From Anaerolineae bacterium (lineage in GTDB: Bacteria > Chloroflexota > Anaerolineae > Aggregatilineales > Phototrophicaceae), in NCBI GenBank assembly GCA_022820665.1, contig JAJEFB010000051.1:24279-88278 (forward strand): a stretch of 64,000 bases of DNA, written 5' to 3'. Shown here piece by piece: positions 50,421 through 58,803 of the stretch; positions within the stretch are counted from its first letter, which is position 1, and the number at the start of each line of letters is the position of its first letter. The notes under the pieces were generated by a model. It made no database searches. It was not told the DNA's origin and saw nothing but the letters and a program-made list of their open reading frames with translations. Position numbers and translations under genes: made by a program.

Positions 50421-51653
50421 ATGCCGCAGATGCCCCCTCTCATAGATCAAACTGACCGTCAACATTCGCCCTATCGCTGGGTGATGCTGACAATGGTGAC
50501 CCTTTCCGGCTTCATCACGATGGGTTTCCCCACAGCTGGTTTGTCGGCGTTATTCAGCGAGATCGCTACGTCGCTTGACCTCGATCTGATTCAGATCGGC
50601 GTCATTTGGGGCGTCGGCACGGTGATGGGCATCTTCACGTCTTTATTGGGCGGCAGTTTCGTCGACTATTTCGGCACGCGCCGCATGCTGGTGGTACTAT
50701 GTCTGGCGACGGGTCTCACGGGCGCATTGCGCGGTTTGGCTGTTGATTTTTGGTCACTTTTTCTGTTCTCGTTTCTGTTTGGCGTGGTGCAGCCGATCCT
50801 GCCGATGAATTTCATCAAGCTGAATCGTGAATGGTTTTCTTCGCGGCAGTTGGGTTTCGCCGCCGGCGTTATGTCCGCCGGTTTCGCTACTGGGGCGATG
50901 CTCGGCTCGCGTTTTAGCGCGACGGTGCTGTCGCCGCTTTTCGGCGGCTGGCGGGCGGTGCTGGTTTTTCTTGGACTTTGCTCGGTGGTCCTGGCGCTCA
51001 TTTGGGCGGTCGCGCATCCGCCTGTCGACTTGAAGCGCGGAACCAGAGGTCTCAATACGCGGCACGTCGTCGCTAACCTGCATTATGTCGCCCGCTTCCG
51101 CGAACTGTGGATTATCGCGCTGGCGGTCTTCGGCGTGATGGGCTTGATGAACAGTCTGGTGGGCTACGTGCCGACCTATCTGCGCGAGATTGGTTGGGAG
51201 GCTGTCGATGCCGACAGCGCAATCCCGATTTTCTTCCTGGCTAGTTTGATTGGCGTGGTGCCCGTCTCGCATCTGTCGGATCGTTTGGGCAACCGGCGGT
51301 TGGTGATGGCATTGGGCACGACGATGATGGCGCTGGGCACGCTGCTGATGTTCGCCGCCGGGGATACCTACTGGGTTGTGATATTGGCAATGGTGATCGC
51401 CGGCTGCTGCTTCGACAGCTTCATGGCTTTGATGGGCGCCTCGATCACCGAGGTGGAGGGCTTGGAAGTCGCTTTTATGGGCAGCGCGCTGGGCTTCGGC
51501 GGCGTACTGCAAAACCTGGGCGGGACCATCATGCCGCCAATCGGCAATTCCTTGTCCACAATTGAGCTAAATGCGCCCTTTCTGCTCTGGGCGGCTTCAG
51601 GCTTGTTCGCCACGGTGATTCTGCTCAGTTATCGAGCGCGCAAGGCGAAGTGA
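50421..51653 (+). CDS. MFS transporter, copy 2
   Basis: A 410-residue major facilitator that aligns with copy 1 from end to end with most residues identical (for example GFPTAGLSALFSEIA against GFPTTGISALFSEIA). GGSFVDYFGTRRMLVVL is its loop 2-3 motif. The two genes clearly arose by tandem duplication; a 97-base gap separates them and neither is broken. Differences cluster in helices rather than loops only by impression. Either dosage or altered substrate range could have kept both. Confidence 0.88.
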   Translation: MPQMPPLIDQTDRQHSPYRWVMLTMVTLSGFITMGFPTAGLSALFSEIATSLDLDLIQIGVIWGVGTVMGIFTSLLGGSFVDYFGTRRMLVVLCLATGLTGALRGLAVDFWSLFLFSFLFGVVQPILPMNFIKLNREWFSSRQLGFAAGVMSAGFATGAMLGSRFSATVLSPLFGGWRAVLVFLGLCSVVLALIWAVAHPPVDLKRGTRGLNTRHVVANLHYVARFRELWIIALAVFGVMGLMNSLVGYVPTYLREIGWEAVDADSAIPIFFLASLIGVVPVSHLSDRLGNRRLVMALGTTMMALGTLLMFAAGDTYWVVILAMVIAGCCFDSFMALMGASITEVEGLEVAFMGSALGFGGVLQNLGGTIMPPIGNSLSTIELNAPFLLWAASGLFATVILLSYRARKAK

Positions 51654-51663
51654 GGGCGGCGTC

Positions 51664-52554
51664 TCAGCCTTTGATGCCGATTGAAGCCAGCCCGCCGATG
51701 AGATGCTTCTGAGCGAAGAAATAGACCACCAGGATCGGGATGATGGAAACCAGCGTCGCGCCCATGAAGAGGTGCCATTCGACGCTGTAGCGCCCCTGGA
51801 AAAATGCCAGACCCACGGAAATAGGATAGGAATCCCAATCGCGCAAGAAGATGATCGGCTCCAGGAAATCGTTCCAAACCCAGACGAAGGTGAAGACCAC
51901 GACCACGGTCAGGGCTGGTCGGCAGAGGGGAATGATGATGCGGAAGAGGATGCCCCAGGCGCCGGCGCCATCGATGCGCGCGGCGTCGTCCAATTCGCGC
52001 GGGATGGTTCTCATGAATTGCGTCATCAAGAAGATGAAAAAGGGATTGCCGAAATAGGCGGGCAGTATCAGGGGCCAGTAGGTGTCGATGAGTCCCAGCT
52101 TTTGATAGAGCCAAAACATTGGGATGAGCTTGATGTGTCCGGGAACCATCATTGTGCTGAGCATCAATAGAAAAAGGACGTGCTTGAAGGGGAACTCGAA
52201 ACGCGCGAAGCCATAGGCGATGATCGGCACGGAGATCAGCCCGCCAATGATATTGGCGGCGACGAGAATGGCGCTGTTGAGCATGTAGCGCCCCAGCGGG
52301 TATTTGCCGAAGGCTTCGGCATAGTTGCCCCATTGCGGCGAACTTGGGATCCATTCGGGCGGCCAGGCGAAGATCTCTCGCGGCAGTTTCAGCGAGGTCG
52401 ATGCCATCCAGAATATCGGCAACATGAAGAGCAGTGCCAGGAAGATCATCACGGCGTAGACGAGGGCATGGCCGACGAGGCGCTGACGTCGCCGCCGGGC
52501 CCCGCTCCGTCGCAGTTGCTGCTGGATGGACAATGCCTGGTCGTCAATTCTCAT
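51664..52554 (-). CDS. Carbohydrate ABC transporter permease, MalG type (importer 5)
   Basis: A 296-residue CUT1 permease. A basic N-terminus (RRRRQR) precedes the first span AVMIFLALLFMLPIFWMAST. The EAA loop is LDDAARIDGAGAWGILFRII; the end KHLIGGLASIGIKG is typical. Its ATG overlaps the partner permease by 11 bases, so translation is coupled. It converges on MFS copy 2 with a ten-base gap. Confidence 0.9.
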   Translation of the reverse strand: MRIDDQALSIQQQLRRSGARRRRQRLVGHALVYAVMIFLALLFMLPIFWMASTSLKLPREIFAWPPEWIPSSPQWGNYAEAFGKYPLGRYMLNSAILVAANIIGGLISVPIIAYGFARFEFPFKHVLFLLMLSTMMVPGHIKLIPMFWLYQKLGLIDTYWPLILPAYFGNPFFIFLMTQFMRTIPRELDDAARIDGAGAWGILFRIIIPLCRPALTVVVVFTFVWVWNDFLEPIIFLRDWDSYPISVGLAFFQGRYSVEWHLFMGATLVSIIPILVVYFFAQKHLIGGLASIGIKG

Positions 52555-53446
52555 AGTAGACCCATCGCCCCGAGGTCCGATAAACAAAGACAGTGCAGCC
52601 CATGATGACTACCAGCAGGAACAGCGCCAAAGCCGAGGCGTAACCCATATTGAAGTTGCGAAAGGCTTCTTCGTAAAAGTAGTAGAGGAAGAAATAGGTC
52701 GCCTTCAGCGGACCGCCTTTGGTGATGACAAAGGCTTCGGTGAAGATCTTGAAAGCGTCGATGAGTTCGATGATGAGCTGGAAGAAGAGGGTGGGCGTCA
52801 AGAGGGGCAGGGTGATGCGCCAGAAGCGCCGCCACTTCCCGGCGCCGTCAATCTCCGCCGCTTCGTAAAGATGCGCCGGGATGTTCTGCAAGCCCGCCAG
52901 ATAAATGATGGCCGCGCCGCCGACCTTCCAGATGCTCATGATGGCGACCGAAGGCAGCGCCCAATTGAGATCCCAGAACCAGTAGGGACCTTGAACGCCA
53001 ACATAGTGCAGCAAGGTGTTGACCACGCCCGTATCGGGATTGAGAAACCAGATCCACATCAAGGAGACCGCCACGCCCGATATGACGGCTGGAATGAAAA
53101 AGACAGTGCGGAAGATATTCATGCCGGGGATCTTGAGATTGAGCAGCAGCGCGAGCATCAAGCCCAGCACCAGCTTCAGGGGCAAGGAGAGGGCGACGAA
53201 GAGCGTGGTCGCTTTCAGTGAGCTGACGAAGAGAGGATCGCGCGTGAACATGCGCACGTAGTTGTCCAGCCCGATCCAGACCGGCGGGTCAACCAGGGTC
53301 CATTGCGTCAAGCTGAAATAGAAGGTGGCGAGGATAGGGAAGGCGTAAAAGATGACGAAGCCGACCATCCAGGGAGAAAGCGCCAGGTAGCCAGTCTTGG
53401 CGTCCCGGCGCTCTTGGGTTGTCATGTTGCGCCAGAGAGACAGCAT
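52544..53446 (-). CDS. Carbohydrate ABC transporter permease, MalF type (importer 5)
   Basis: A 300-residue CUT1 permease. The first span is WMVGFVIFYAFPILATFYFS and the EAA loop is YEAAEIDGAGKWRRFWRITL. ATG at 53446 or 53425 can serve as start. A 134-base gap with REP-like and TAGAC-type hairpins separates it from the binding-protein gene upstream. Confidence 0.9.
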   Translation of the reverse strand: MLSLWRNMTTQERRDAKTGYLALSPWMVGFVIFYAFPILATFYFSLTQWTLVDPPVWIGLDNYVRMFTRDPLFVSSLKATTLFVALSLPLKLVLGLMLALLLNLKIPGMNIFRTVFFIPAVISGVAVSLMWIWFLNPDTGVVNTLLHYVGVQGPYWFWDLNWALPSVAIMSIWKVGGAAIIYLAGLQNIPAHLYEAAEIDGAGKWRRFWRITLPLLTPTLFFQLIIELIDAFKIFTEAFVITKGGPLKATYFFLYYFYEEAFRNFNMGYASALALFLLVVIMGCTVFVYRTSGRWVYYEN

Positions 53447-53468
53447 AAATCGCGTCTTGCGCTAGATT

Positions 53469-53565
53469 GGGGCGACCCATTGGGTCGCCCCTACAATTCT
53501 CAAAATATATGATATACGCAGGGGTCAGGTCGCCTAGACACTGACCTACACCGGTGGCTGACCCC
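53469..53565. repeat. REP-like palindrome and TAGAC-loop hairpin between solute-binding and permease genes (importer 5)
   Basis: GGGGCGACCCA-T-TGGGTCGCCCC followed by TAC is an inverted copy of the GTAG-footed REP family. Further on, GGGGTCAG pairs with CTGACCCC, and inside it AGGTC pairs with GACCT around the loop GCCTAGACACT. Confidence 0.75.
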
Positions 53566-53580
53566 ATAGCTGCGTCAGCG

Positions 53581-54882
53581 CTATCCGCCGAGGCGCGGCA
53601 CGCATTCCTCAAGCGCGGCTTGCGCGGGCTCGACCATGGCATCCAGCGTGGCTTGCACTTCATCGCGCGCGATTTCGCCCAGCATGATCAGATCCCAGGC
53701 GTCGCTGACGGCGCGGATAACAGCGCCGCGCCAGCAGGGATGGGTCGCGCGCCACTCGGCTGTCTGGGTGGCGTTGAGCACGCCCATAAAGCCTTGGAAG
53801 TAGTCGGCTTCGGCATCCGGATAGTCTTCGAGGACGGCGGGCAAGGATGGCATCAGCGCGCCGATTTCCATGTTGATGCGCTGGCCTTCGGGTCCTGCCC
53901 AGAAGCTCAGAAATTCATAGGCTTCGTCGGGATGTTCCGTGCCCGCCCAGATCGAAGCGCGCAGAGCCCAGGCATGGACGAAACGCTCGTTTCCTGGCAC
54001 ATGCGGCTCTGGCACGACGCCGAAGTTGACGCCAGCGTTCGCGGCTGTGATCATGTGACCGTTGTTCAGCGTGGCCATGCCCAATCTGCCGGCGATGAAC
54101 AAGTCGACGGGTCCGGTGCCCTCGGTGCCAAGCACTTCGATATCAGCCGGCGTCGGGGTGGCGCCGCTGTCAACCAGATCCCAGAGCCAGGTATAGGCGG
54201 CGACGGCGTCGGGACCGTTAATGTAACCTTCGACCGTGGTGCTGTCGTCGCTGTAGGGCTTGGTCGCGCCAATATTGCGCCAGATGGCGCGGAAGGGACC
54301 GCGCGGACGGTCGCCGCCCCAGCGGCGCTTGTCGGGGTCGGTCAATGCTTTGGCGATTTCGATGTAATCCCAGGGAGTCCAGTCGGCGGTGGGATAATCG
54401 ACGCCGGCATCGTCGAAGACGTCCTTGTTATACATGACGAAGTTGGCGCCGACGGTGAAGGGTAGCCCGACTACGCGGTCATTATAGACCGCCCAGTTGT
54501 TGAAGTATTCTTCGAAGTAATCGTCGCGGCTGAGGTCGGGGTCGGCTTCCAGGCGGTCGGTGATGTCCAGCGTGTGCGGCAGCCAGGGCGTCTCCCAGAA
54601 GTAGGCGATATCGGGCGCGCCTTCGCCTGCGCCTATGGTGGTATTCATGAGGTCGCCGTAAGCGGATTCCGCCATGATCGTCACGTCAATCTTGATATTG
54701 GGATGCTCCGCTTCGAAGGCTTCAACGACAGCCCGGATGGCTGGCTCGGGCGACTCCGCCGATGCCAGCGTCCACCAGGTGATGGTGACCGGGTCTTGCG
54801 CCGCTGCGCCGCCAATGCTCACGATGAGCAAGAGCAAAACGCTGATCAGCGTCATGGTTTTGCGATTGAATAGCAGTTTCAT
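53581..54882 (-). CDS. Sugar ABC transporter substrate-binding protein (importer 5)
   Basis: A 433-residue family 1 binding protein with a signal peptide (TMTLISVLLLLIVSIGGAAA, cleaved near AAAQ). VGLPFTVGANFVMYNKDVF and HAWALRASIWAGTEHPDEAY are typical of the class. AAAGGAG seven bases before the ATG fixes the start. It heads importer 5, which has no sugar-processing gene in its operon, so the ligand is open. Confidence 0.9.
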   Translation of the reverse strand: MKLLFNRKTMTLISVLLLLIVSIGGAAAQDPVTITWWTLASAESPEPAIRAVVEAFEAEHPNIKIDVTIMAESAYGDLMNTTIGAGEGAPDIAYFWETPWLPHTLDITDRLEADPDLSRDDYFEEYFNNWAVYNDRVVGLPFTVGANFVMYNKDVFDDAGVDYPTADWTPWDYIEIAKALTDPDKRRWGGDRPRGPFRAIWRNIGATKPYSDDSTTVEGYINGPDAVAAYTWLWDLVDSGATPTPADIEVLGTEGTGPVDLFIAGRLGMATLNNGHMITAANAGVNFGVVPEPHVPGNERFVHAWALRASIWAGTEHPDEAYEFLSFWAGPEGQRINMEIGALMPSLPAVLEDYPDAEADYFQGFMGVLNATQTAEWRATHPCWRGAVIRAVSDAWDLIMLGEIARDEVQATLDAMVEPAQAALEECVPRLGG

Positions 54883-55042
54883 TTTTCTTCTCCTTTAAGA
54901 GCGCTTGACCATTTTCTCCGTATGCAGTTGCGCACACAGCGTAGCTAAATATAGCGCATCGACGCGAAGCGTCGCAAATATTGCCAACGAAAGGAATACA
55001 CTAGCGCCGGTTGGGTTTGTCGCGAATTCTCCGCCGGAAAGC

Positions 55043-55069
55043 AAAAAGGACGAGCCAAGGAGCCCGCCC
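55043..55069 (-). terminator. Intrinsic terminator of the Bax-inhibitor genes
   Basis: On the minus strand GGGCGGGC, a six-base loop and GCTCGTCC form an eight-pair stem (with two G-T pairs), followed at once by TTTTT. It lies about 30 bases beyond the stop of the gene at 55100. Confidence 0.75.
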
Positions 55070-55099
55070 CGGTATTGAAGGCTGAATGTCAAGCGGTCG

Positions 55100-55819
55100 C
55101 TAGTCCCGCCCGCCGCCGAAGAGACGCAGCATGAAGAGGAAGAGGTTGATGAAGTCCAGGTAGAGCGTCAGCGCCGCCATCACGCTGAACTTCAGCGTAT
55201 TGTCGGGGTCCAGCGCTAGGCGCGGATCAGCCGCCATATTGGCGATGCGCTGAGTGTCATAAGCCGTCAGACCGGTGAAGAGCAGTACGCCGAAGATGCT
55301 GATGACGTAGTCGATCAGGGCGCTGCCGAGCAAGAAATTGACGAACATGGCGATGAATAAGCCGATCAAGCCCATCATGAAATAGCTGCTGTACTGGCTC
55401 AAATCCGTCTTCGTCGTCATCCCGACCACAGTCATCGCGGCAAAGACGCCAGCCGTACTCACGAAGGCGGCGGCAATCGACCCGATGGGATAGACCAGGA
55501 AGATGATCGAAAAGGTCACGCCGGTCAGCGCGGAATAGGTGAAAAAGAGCAAGCCGGCATTGGTAGGCGATAGCTTGTGCATGCGCGCGCTCAGCCCGAT
55601 GACGATACCGAACTGCGCGATGATCACCACGAAGAACATGATCTGCGACGGGATGAAGCCGGTCGTGCTCAGCAAGATCGAGACGAAGGCTGTGATGGCA
55701 AGGCCCATGGTCATCCAACCATAAACGCCGCGCATCACTTTGTTCAGTTGCACGCCGTCCAAAGGACGTTTCATCTTGCCCGGCATGTCGATTGTTTGCA
55801 CATTGGGATTGAAATTCAC
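55100..55819 (-). CDS. Bax inhibitor-1 family membrane protein, copy A
   Basis: A 239-residue protein with seven hydrophobic spans of the BI-1/YccA family. The C-terminal block GLTAYDTQRIANMAADPRLA and the final span with paired Asp-containing helices are the family signature; members are pH-gated calcium-leak channels or protease modulators. The GTG at 55819 is fixed by a perfect AGGAGG seven bases upstream; the frame opens at 55843, but that start would place the ribosome site inside the gene. A paralog lies directly upstream on the same strand. Confidence 0.88.
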   Translation of the reverse strand: MNFNPNVQTIDMPGKMKRPLDGVQLNKVMRGVYGWMTMGLAITAFVSILLSTTGFIPSQIMFFVVIIAQFGIVIGLSARMHKLSPTNAGLLFFTYSALTGVTFSIIFLVYPIGSIAAAFVSTAGVFAAMTVVGMTTKTDLSQYSSYFMMGLIGLFIAMFVNFLLGSALIDYVISIFGVLLFTGLTAYDTQRIANMAADPRLALDPDNTLKFSVMAALTLYLDFINLFLFMLRLFGGGRD

Positions 55820-56001
55820 CAGGTTACCTCCTGAATATTCCACGTCAGAAGCGGACGTATGCCGCTCATTATACTAGATATACTAACGATCTTTCCACCT
55901 CTATGACGCGATTGCGGAAAGCGATTTTACGTGGTTCTTACATTTGTGAAAATGGTTGGCAAGCGTAATTGGTCCGCGCAAAGCGTACATACGTCCGCAG
56001 T

Positions 56002-56922
56002 TCAATCACTGAAATCACCATCAAATCCGCCATCATCGCCGCCGAATCCGCCATCATCGCCGCCGAACCCGGCAAAGTCATCGCCGAATCCGCCGAAATC
56101 GTCACCGAATATGCCGCTGTCAATAAAGTAGTTGCTATCGCCGTGATAGCCATGTCCGCCCATAAGAATTCTCCGCAGCAATGCGATGGGCAAGATCATG
56201 ATAAGGATACTAATGCCCAGATAGAGCTTTAGCGCCGCCAGGACACCGAGGCGGATGGCATCGTCGGGATTGACCGTCATACGCGGGTTGGCTCCCATAC
56301 GCGCGATGGGCTGGGTCATGTAAGCTGTCAAGGCGGAGAAAAAGACCACGCCAATAAGGCTGAGAGCAAAGCCATGTCCGCCGCCGTCCAATGCGACATT
56401 GACGGCTGCCGCGACCAGCAAGCCAATCAAGCCCATGAGAAAGTAGCTGCCGTGCTCGCTGAAATCTCGCTTGCTCTTCCAACTGATAAGGGTCATCGCG
56501 GCGAATAAGCTAGCGACGCTGAGGTTGGCGGTGATAGCCGTGCTAGAGAAATTGGGATAATTTAGAAACCTGAAAAATAGAGAAAAACTGGCGCCAATGA
56601 CGACTGAATAGATGATGAAGAAGAAAATCGCCCGTTTTGGCGAAAACCGGTGCAATTCACCGTAAAGCGCGAAAGCCAGACCCAGTTGCAGGATGATGGC
56701 GATCACTAACACAGACATGATTGTGAACGCGTCCAATCCGCCCGCGCTGATCAATGACGCAACCCATGCCGAGATGCCCAAGCCCACTGTCATCCAGGCA
56801 AACACATTGCGCATCACGGCATTCAGCTGCGCGCTATCCAATGGCTCCCGCTGGTTCGATTTGTGCAGGGACGCATTAGCCTTGCTTTGCTGATAATTAC
56901 TACTTTGCTGATAGAAACTCAT
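56002..56922 (-). CDS. Bax inhibitor-1 family membrane protein, copy B, with acidic Gly/Phe tail
   Basis: A 306-residue BI-1 paralog. The membrane part (about 35-255) parallels copy A: MRNVFAWMTVGLGISAWV, ALTAYMTQPIARMGANPRM. The N-terminus is Gln/Asn/Ser-rich (QQSSNYQQSK). After the last span comes a 40-residue tail of GDDFGGF and GGDDGGF repeats, acidic and flexible, encoded by a short tandem DNA repeat at about 56017-56125. The tail is not part of the standard family. It may bind cations or phase-separate; that is conjecture. Start at ATG 56922. Confidence 0.85.
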   Translation of the reverse strand: MSFYQQSSNYQQSKANASLHKSNQREPLDSAQLNAVMRNVFAWMTVGLGISAWVASLISAGGLDAFTIMSVLVIAIILQLGLAFALYGELHRFSPKRAIFFFIIYSVVIGASFSLFFRFLNYPNFSSTAITANLSVASLFAAMTLISWKSKRDFSEHGSYFLMGLIGLLVAAAVNVALDGGGHGFALSLIGVVFFSALTAYMTQPIARMGANPRMTVNPDDAIRLGVLAALKLYLGISILIMILPIALLRRILMGGHGYHGDSNYFIDSGIFGDDFGGFGDDFAGFGGDDGGFGGDDGGFDGDFSD

Positions 56923-57066
56923 CAACTTGTCTCTCGTTTATTTGTACGTACATTGTACTGTAGCCGTCAAGCAAGGAGCAACACATGCGATGCGCCGCGT
57001 TTGCAGCTAGGTACTTTTGCCCGGCTTGTTATAATGCGCCCGGTCTCATTTATGTGAAAGCAAACT

Positions 57067-57684
57067 ATGCGTCTGATTCTGGCATCTTCATCGCCGCGCC
57101 GCCGGCGCCTGCTGTCGCAGACAGGCCTCGACTTTGACATCATTGAGCCGGCGATCGACGAATCTCGTCGCGAAGGCGAAGCCCCGCTCGATTACGCGCG
57201 CCGGCTCAGCCGGGAAAAAGCCGAGGCTGTAGCGGCTGCGCTTGATGCGTCGCCGGCGCTGATCCTGTCGGCGGATACCATCGTCGCGCTCGCCACGGGG
57301 GCGGATGGCATTGCTGAGGACGGCGAGCTGCTGGAGAAACCGCGTGACGCCGCCGATGCCGGCCGGATGTTACGGGCGCTGCGGGCGCGCGCGCATTACG
57401 TGATCACCGCCATCACTCTGAAGCGGATCGGCCGTCCGGAGCGAGTCATCACCCGGCACGCTTGTACGACCGTCACCATGCGCGACTACAGCGACGCCGA
57501 AATTGCCGCCTATATCGACAGCGGCGATCCCTTCGACAAAGCCGGCGCTTACGCCATCCAGAACGAAGTCTTCCGCCCGGTCGCGCGTATTGATGGCAGC
57601 TACAGCAATGTGGTTGGCTTGCCTTTGGGTGAGGTCAAAGCCGCATTGCGCGATATCGGATATCGCCCGCGGGAAGGCGCGTAA
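57067..57684 (+). CDS. maf: Maf-like nucleoside triphosphate pyrophosphatase
   Basis: A 205-residue Maf protein, which hydrolyses non-canonical or modified nucleoside triphosphates to the monophosphate. LILASSSPRRRRLLSQTGLD is the family N-terminus with Ser and Arg contacts; LILSADTIVAL carries the metal Asp; YIDSGDPFDKAGAYAIQ is the diagnostic C-terminal motif. Located between BI-1 copy B (divergent) and the aldolase gene. It is a housekeeping enzyme with no clear link to the sugar genes. Confidence 0.92.
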   Translation: MRLILASSSPRRRRLLSQTGLDFDIIEPAIDESRREGEAPLDYARRLSREKAEAVAAALDASPALILSADTIVALATGADGIAEDGELLEKPRDAADAGRMLRALRARAHYVITAITLKRIGRPERVITRHACTTVTMRDYSDAEIAAYIDSGDPFDKAGAYAIQNEVFRPVARIDGSYSNVVGLPLGEVKAALRDIGYRPREGA

Positions 57685-57774
57685 TCCGCGAGCGGGTCTT
57701 GATAAGTCTTGCATGACACAGGCGCAAGTGCCAGAATACTTGCGGCTTTGAAAACGACAGATGAGCAGGATGAA

Positions 57775-58803
57775 ATGACATTCATGAGCTTCAACGAGAT
57801 CGCAAATCAATTGGTGGCGGCGGGCAAGGGCATCATGGCGGCGGACAGACCGCCAGCAGCATTCGATCAATTGCTGGAAAGCGAAGGCATTCCCGTCGAC
57901 GAAGACGCCTACCGCAACTGGTCGGAACTGCTTTTCACTGCGCCCAAGCTCAAGGAATACGTCAGCGGCATCATCATGACGCCGGAACAAGTGCTGTTGC
58001 GCAATGACGCCGGCGAGTCGCTGATTGCGGGGGTTATCGACCAGGGCATGATCCCGGGCATTTCGCCTTTCAAGGGCATGGTCGCGCTGGCGGGCAGCGA
58101 TGGTGAAACCGTCGGCAGCGGCTTGGACGGCTTGCGCGAGCGCCTGGCGGAATTCGCCGCCAGGGGCGTCGGCTTCACCAAGTGGCGCGCCGCTTTCCAA
58201 ATTGGACCCGGGAAGCCCAGCTATTACGCGATCGAAGCCAACGCCTATGTCATGGCGCAGGTCGCCGCGCTTTCGCAGGAAGCCGGCCTCGTTCCCATCG
58301 TCGAGCCGGAAGTGATGCTGCTGGGCGACCACACGATCGAAACATGCTTCGCCGTCACCGAGTGGGTGCTCAGCCGAACGTTCGAAGCGCTCTATGTGCA
58401 TCGCGTCGATCTTGAAGGGACGCTGGTCAAAGCCAGCATGGTGCTTTCGGGGAACGCATGCGCGGAGCAAGCCGATGTCGATACTGTCGCCGAGCAGACA
58501 GTCAAGGTCTTCCGCCGGGGGATTCCCGCCGCGATACCGGGTATCGTCTTCCTTTCCGGCGGGCAGAGCGACTACCATGCGACGGCCCATCTCAACGCGA
58601 TGAACGCCAACTATGAATTGCCCTGGAGATTGAGCTTCTCCTATGCCCGCGCCCTGCAGCGCCAGCCGATGAGCATCTGGGCGAATCGTCCGGAGCATGT
58701 GCCGGCGGCGCAAGCGGCGCTCTATCACCGCGCCAAGATGAACGGGCTGGCGTCGCTGGGCTTGTGGACGGAGGAGTTGGAAGCTGAAGCGGTCCCGTCC
58801 TAG
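57775..58803 (+). CDS. Class I fructose-bisphosphate aldolase
   Basis: A 342-residue class I aldolase of the animal/plant type, rarer in bacteria than class II. GIMAADRPPAAFDQLL near the start matches the GKGILAADES segment. WRAAFQIG supplies a Lys-Trp-Arg site, VPIVEPEVMLLGDH the Glu pair, and LEGTLVKASMV the Schiff-base Lys 219. FLSGGQSDYHATAHLNAMN is the phosphate-binding loop. AGGATGA five bases upstream fixes the ATG at 57775. It cleaves fructose 1,6-bisphosphate to triose phosphates in glycolysis. Confidence 0.9.
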   Translation: MTFMSFNEIANQLVAAGKGIMAADRPPAAFDQLLESEGIPVDEDAYRNWSELLFTAPKLKEYVSGIIMTPEQVLLRNDAGESLIAGVIDQGMIPGISPFKGMVALAGSDGETVGSGLDGLRERLAEFAARGVGFTKWRAAFQIGPGKPSYYAIEANAYVMAQVAALSQEAGLVPIVEPEVMLLGDHTIETCFAVTEWVLSRTFEALYVHRVDLEGTLVKASMVLSGNACAEQADVDTVAEQTVKVFRRGIPAAIPGIVFLSGGQSDYHATAHLNAMNANYELPWRLSFSYARALQRQPMSIWANRPEHVPAAQAALYHRAKMNGLASLGLWTEELEAEAVPS

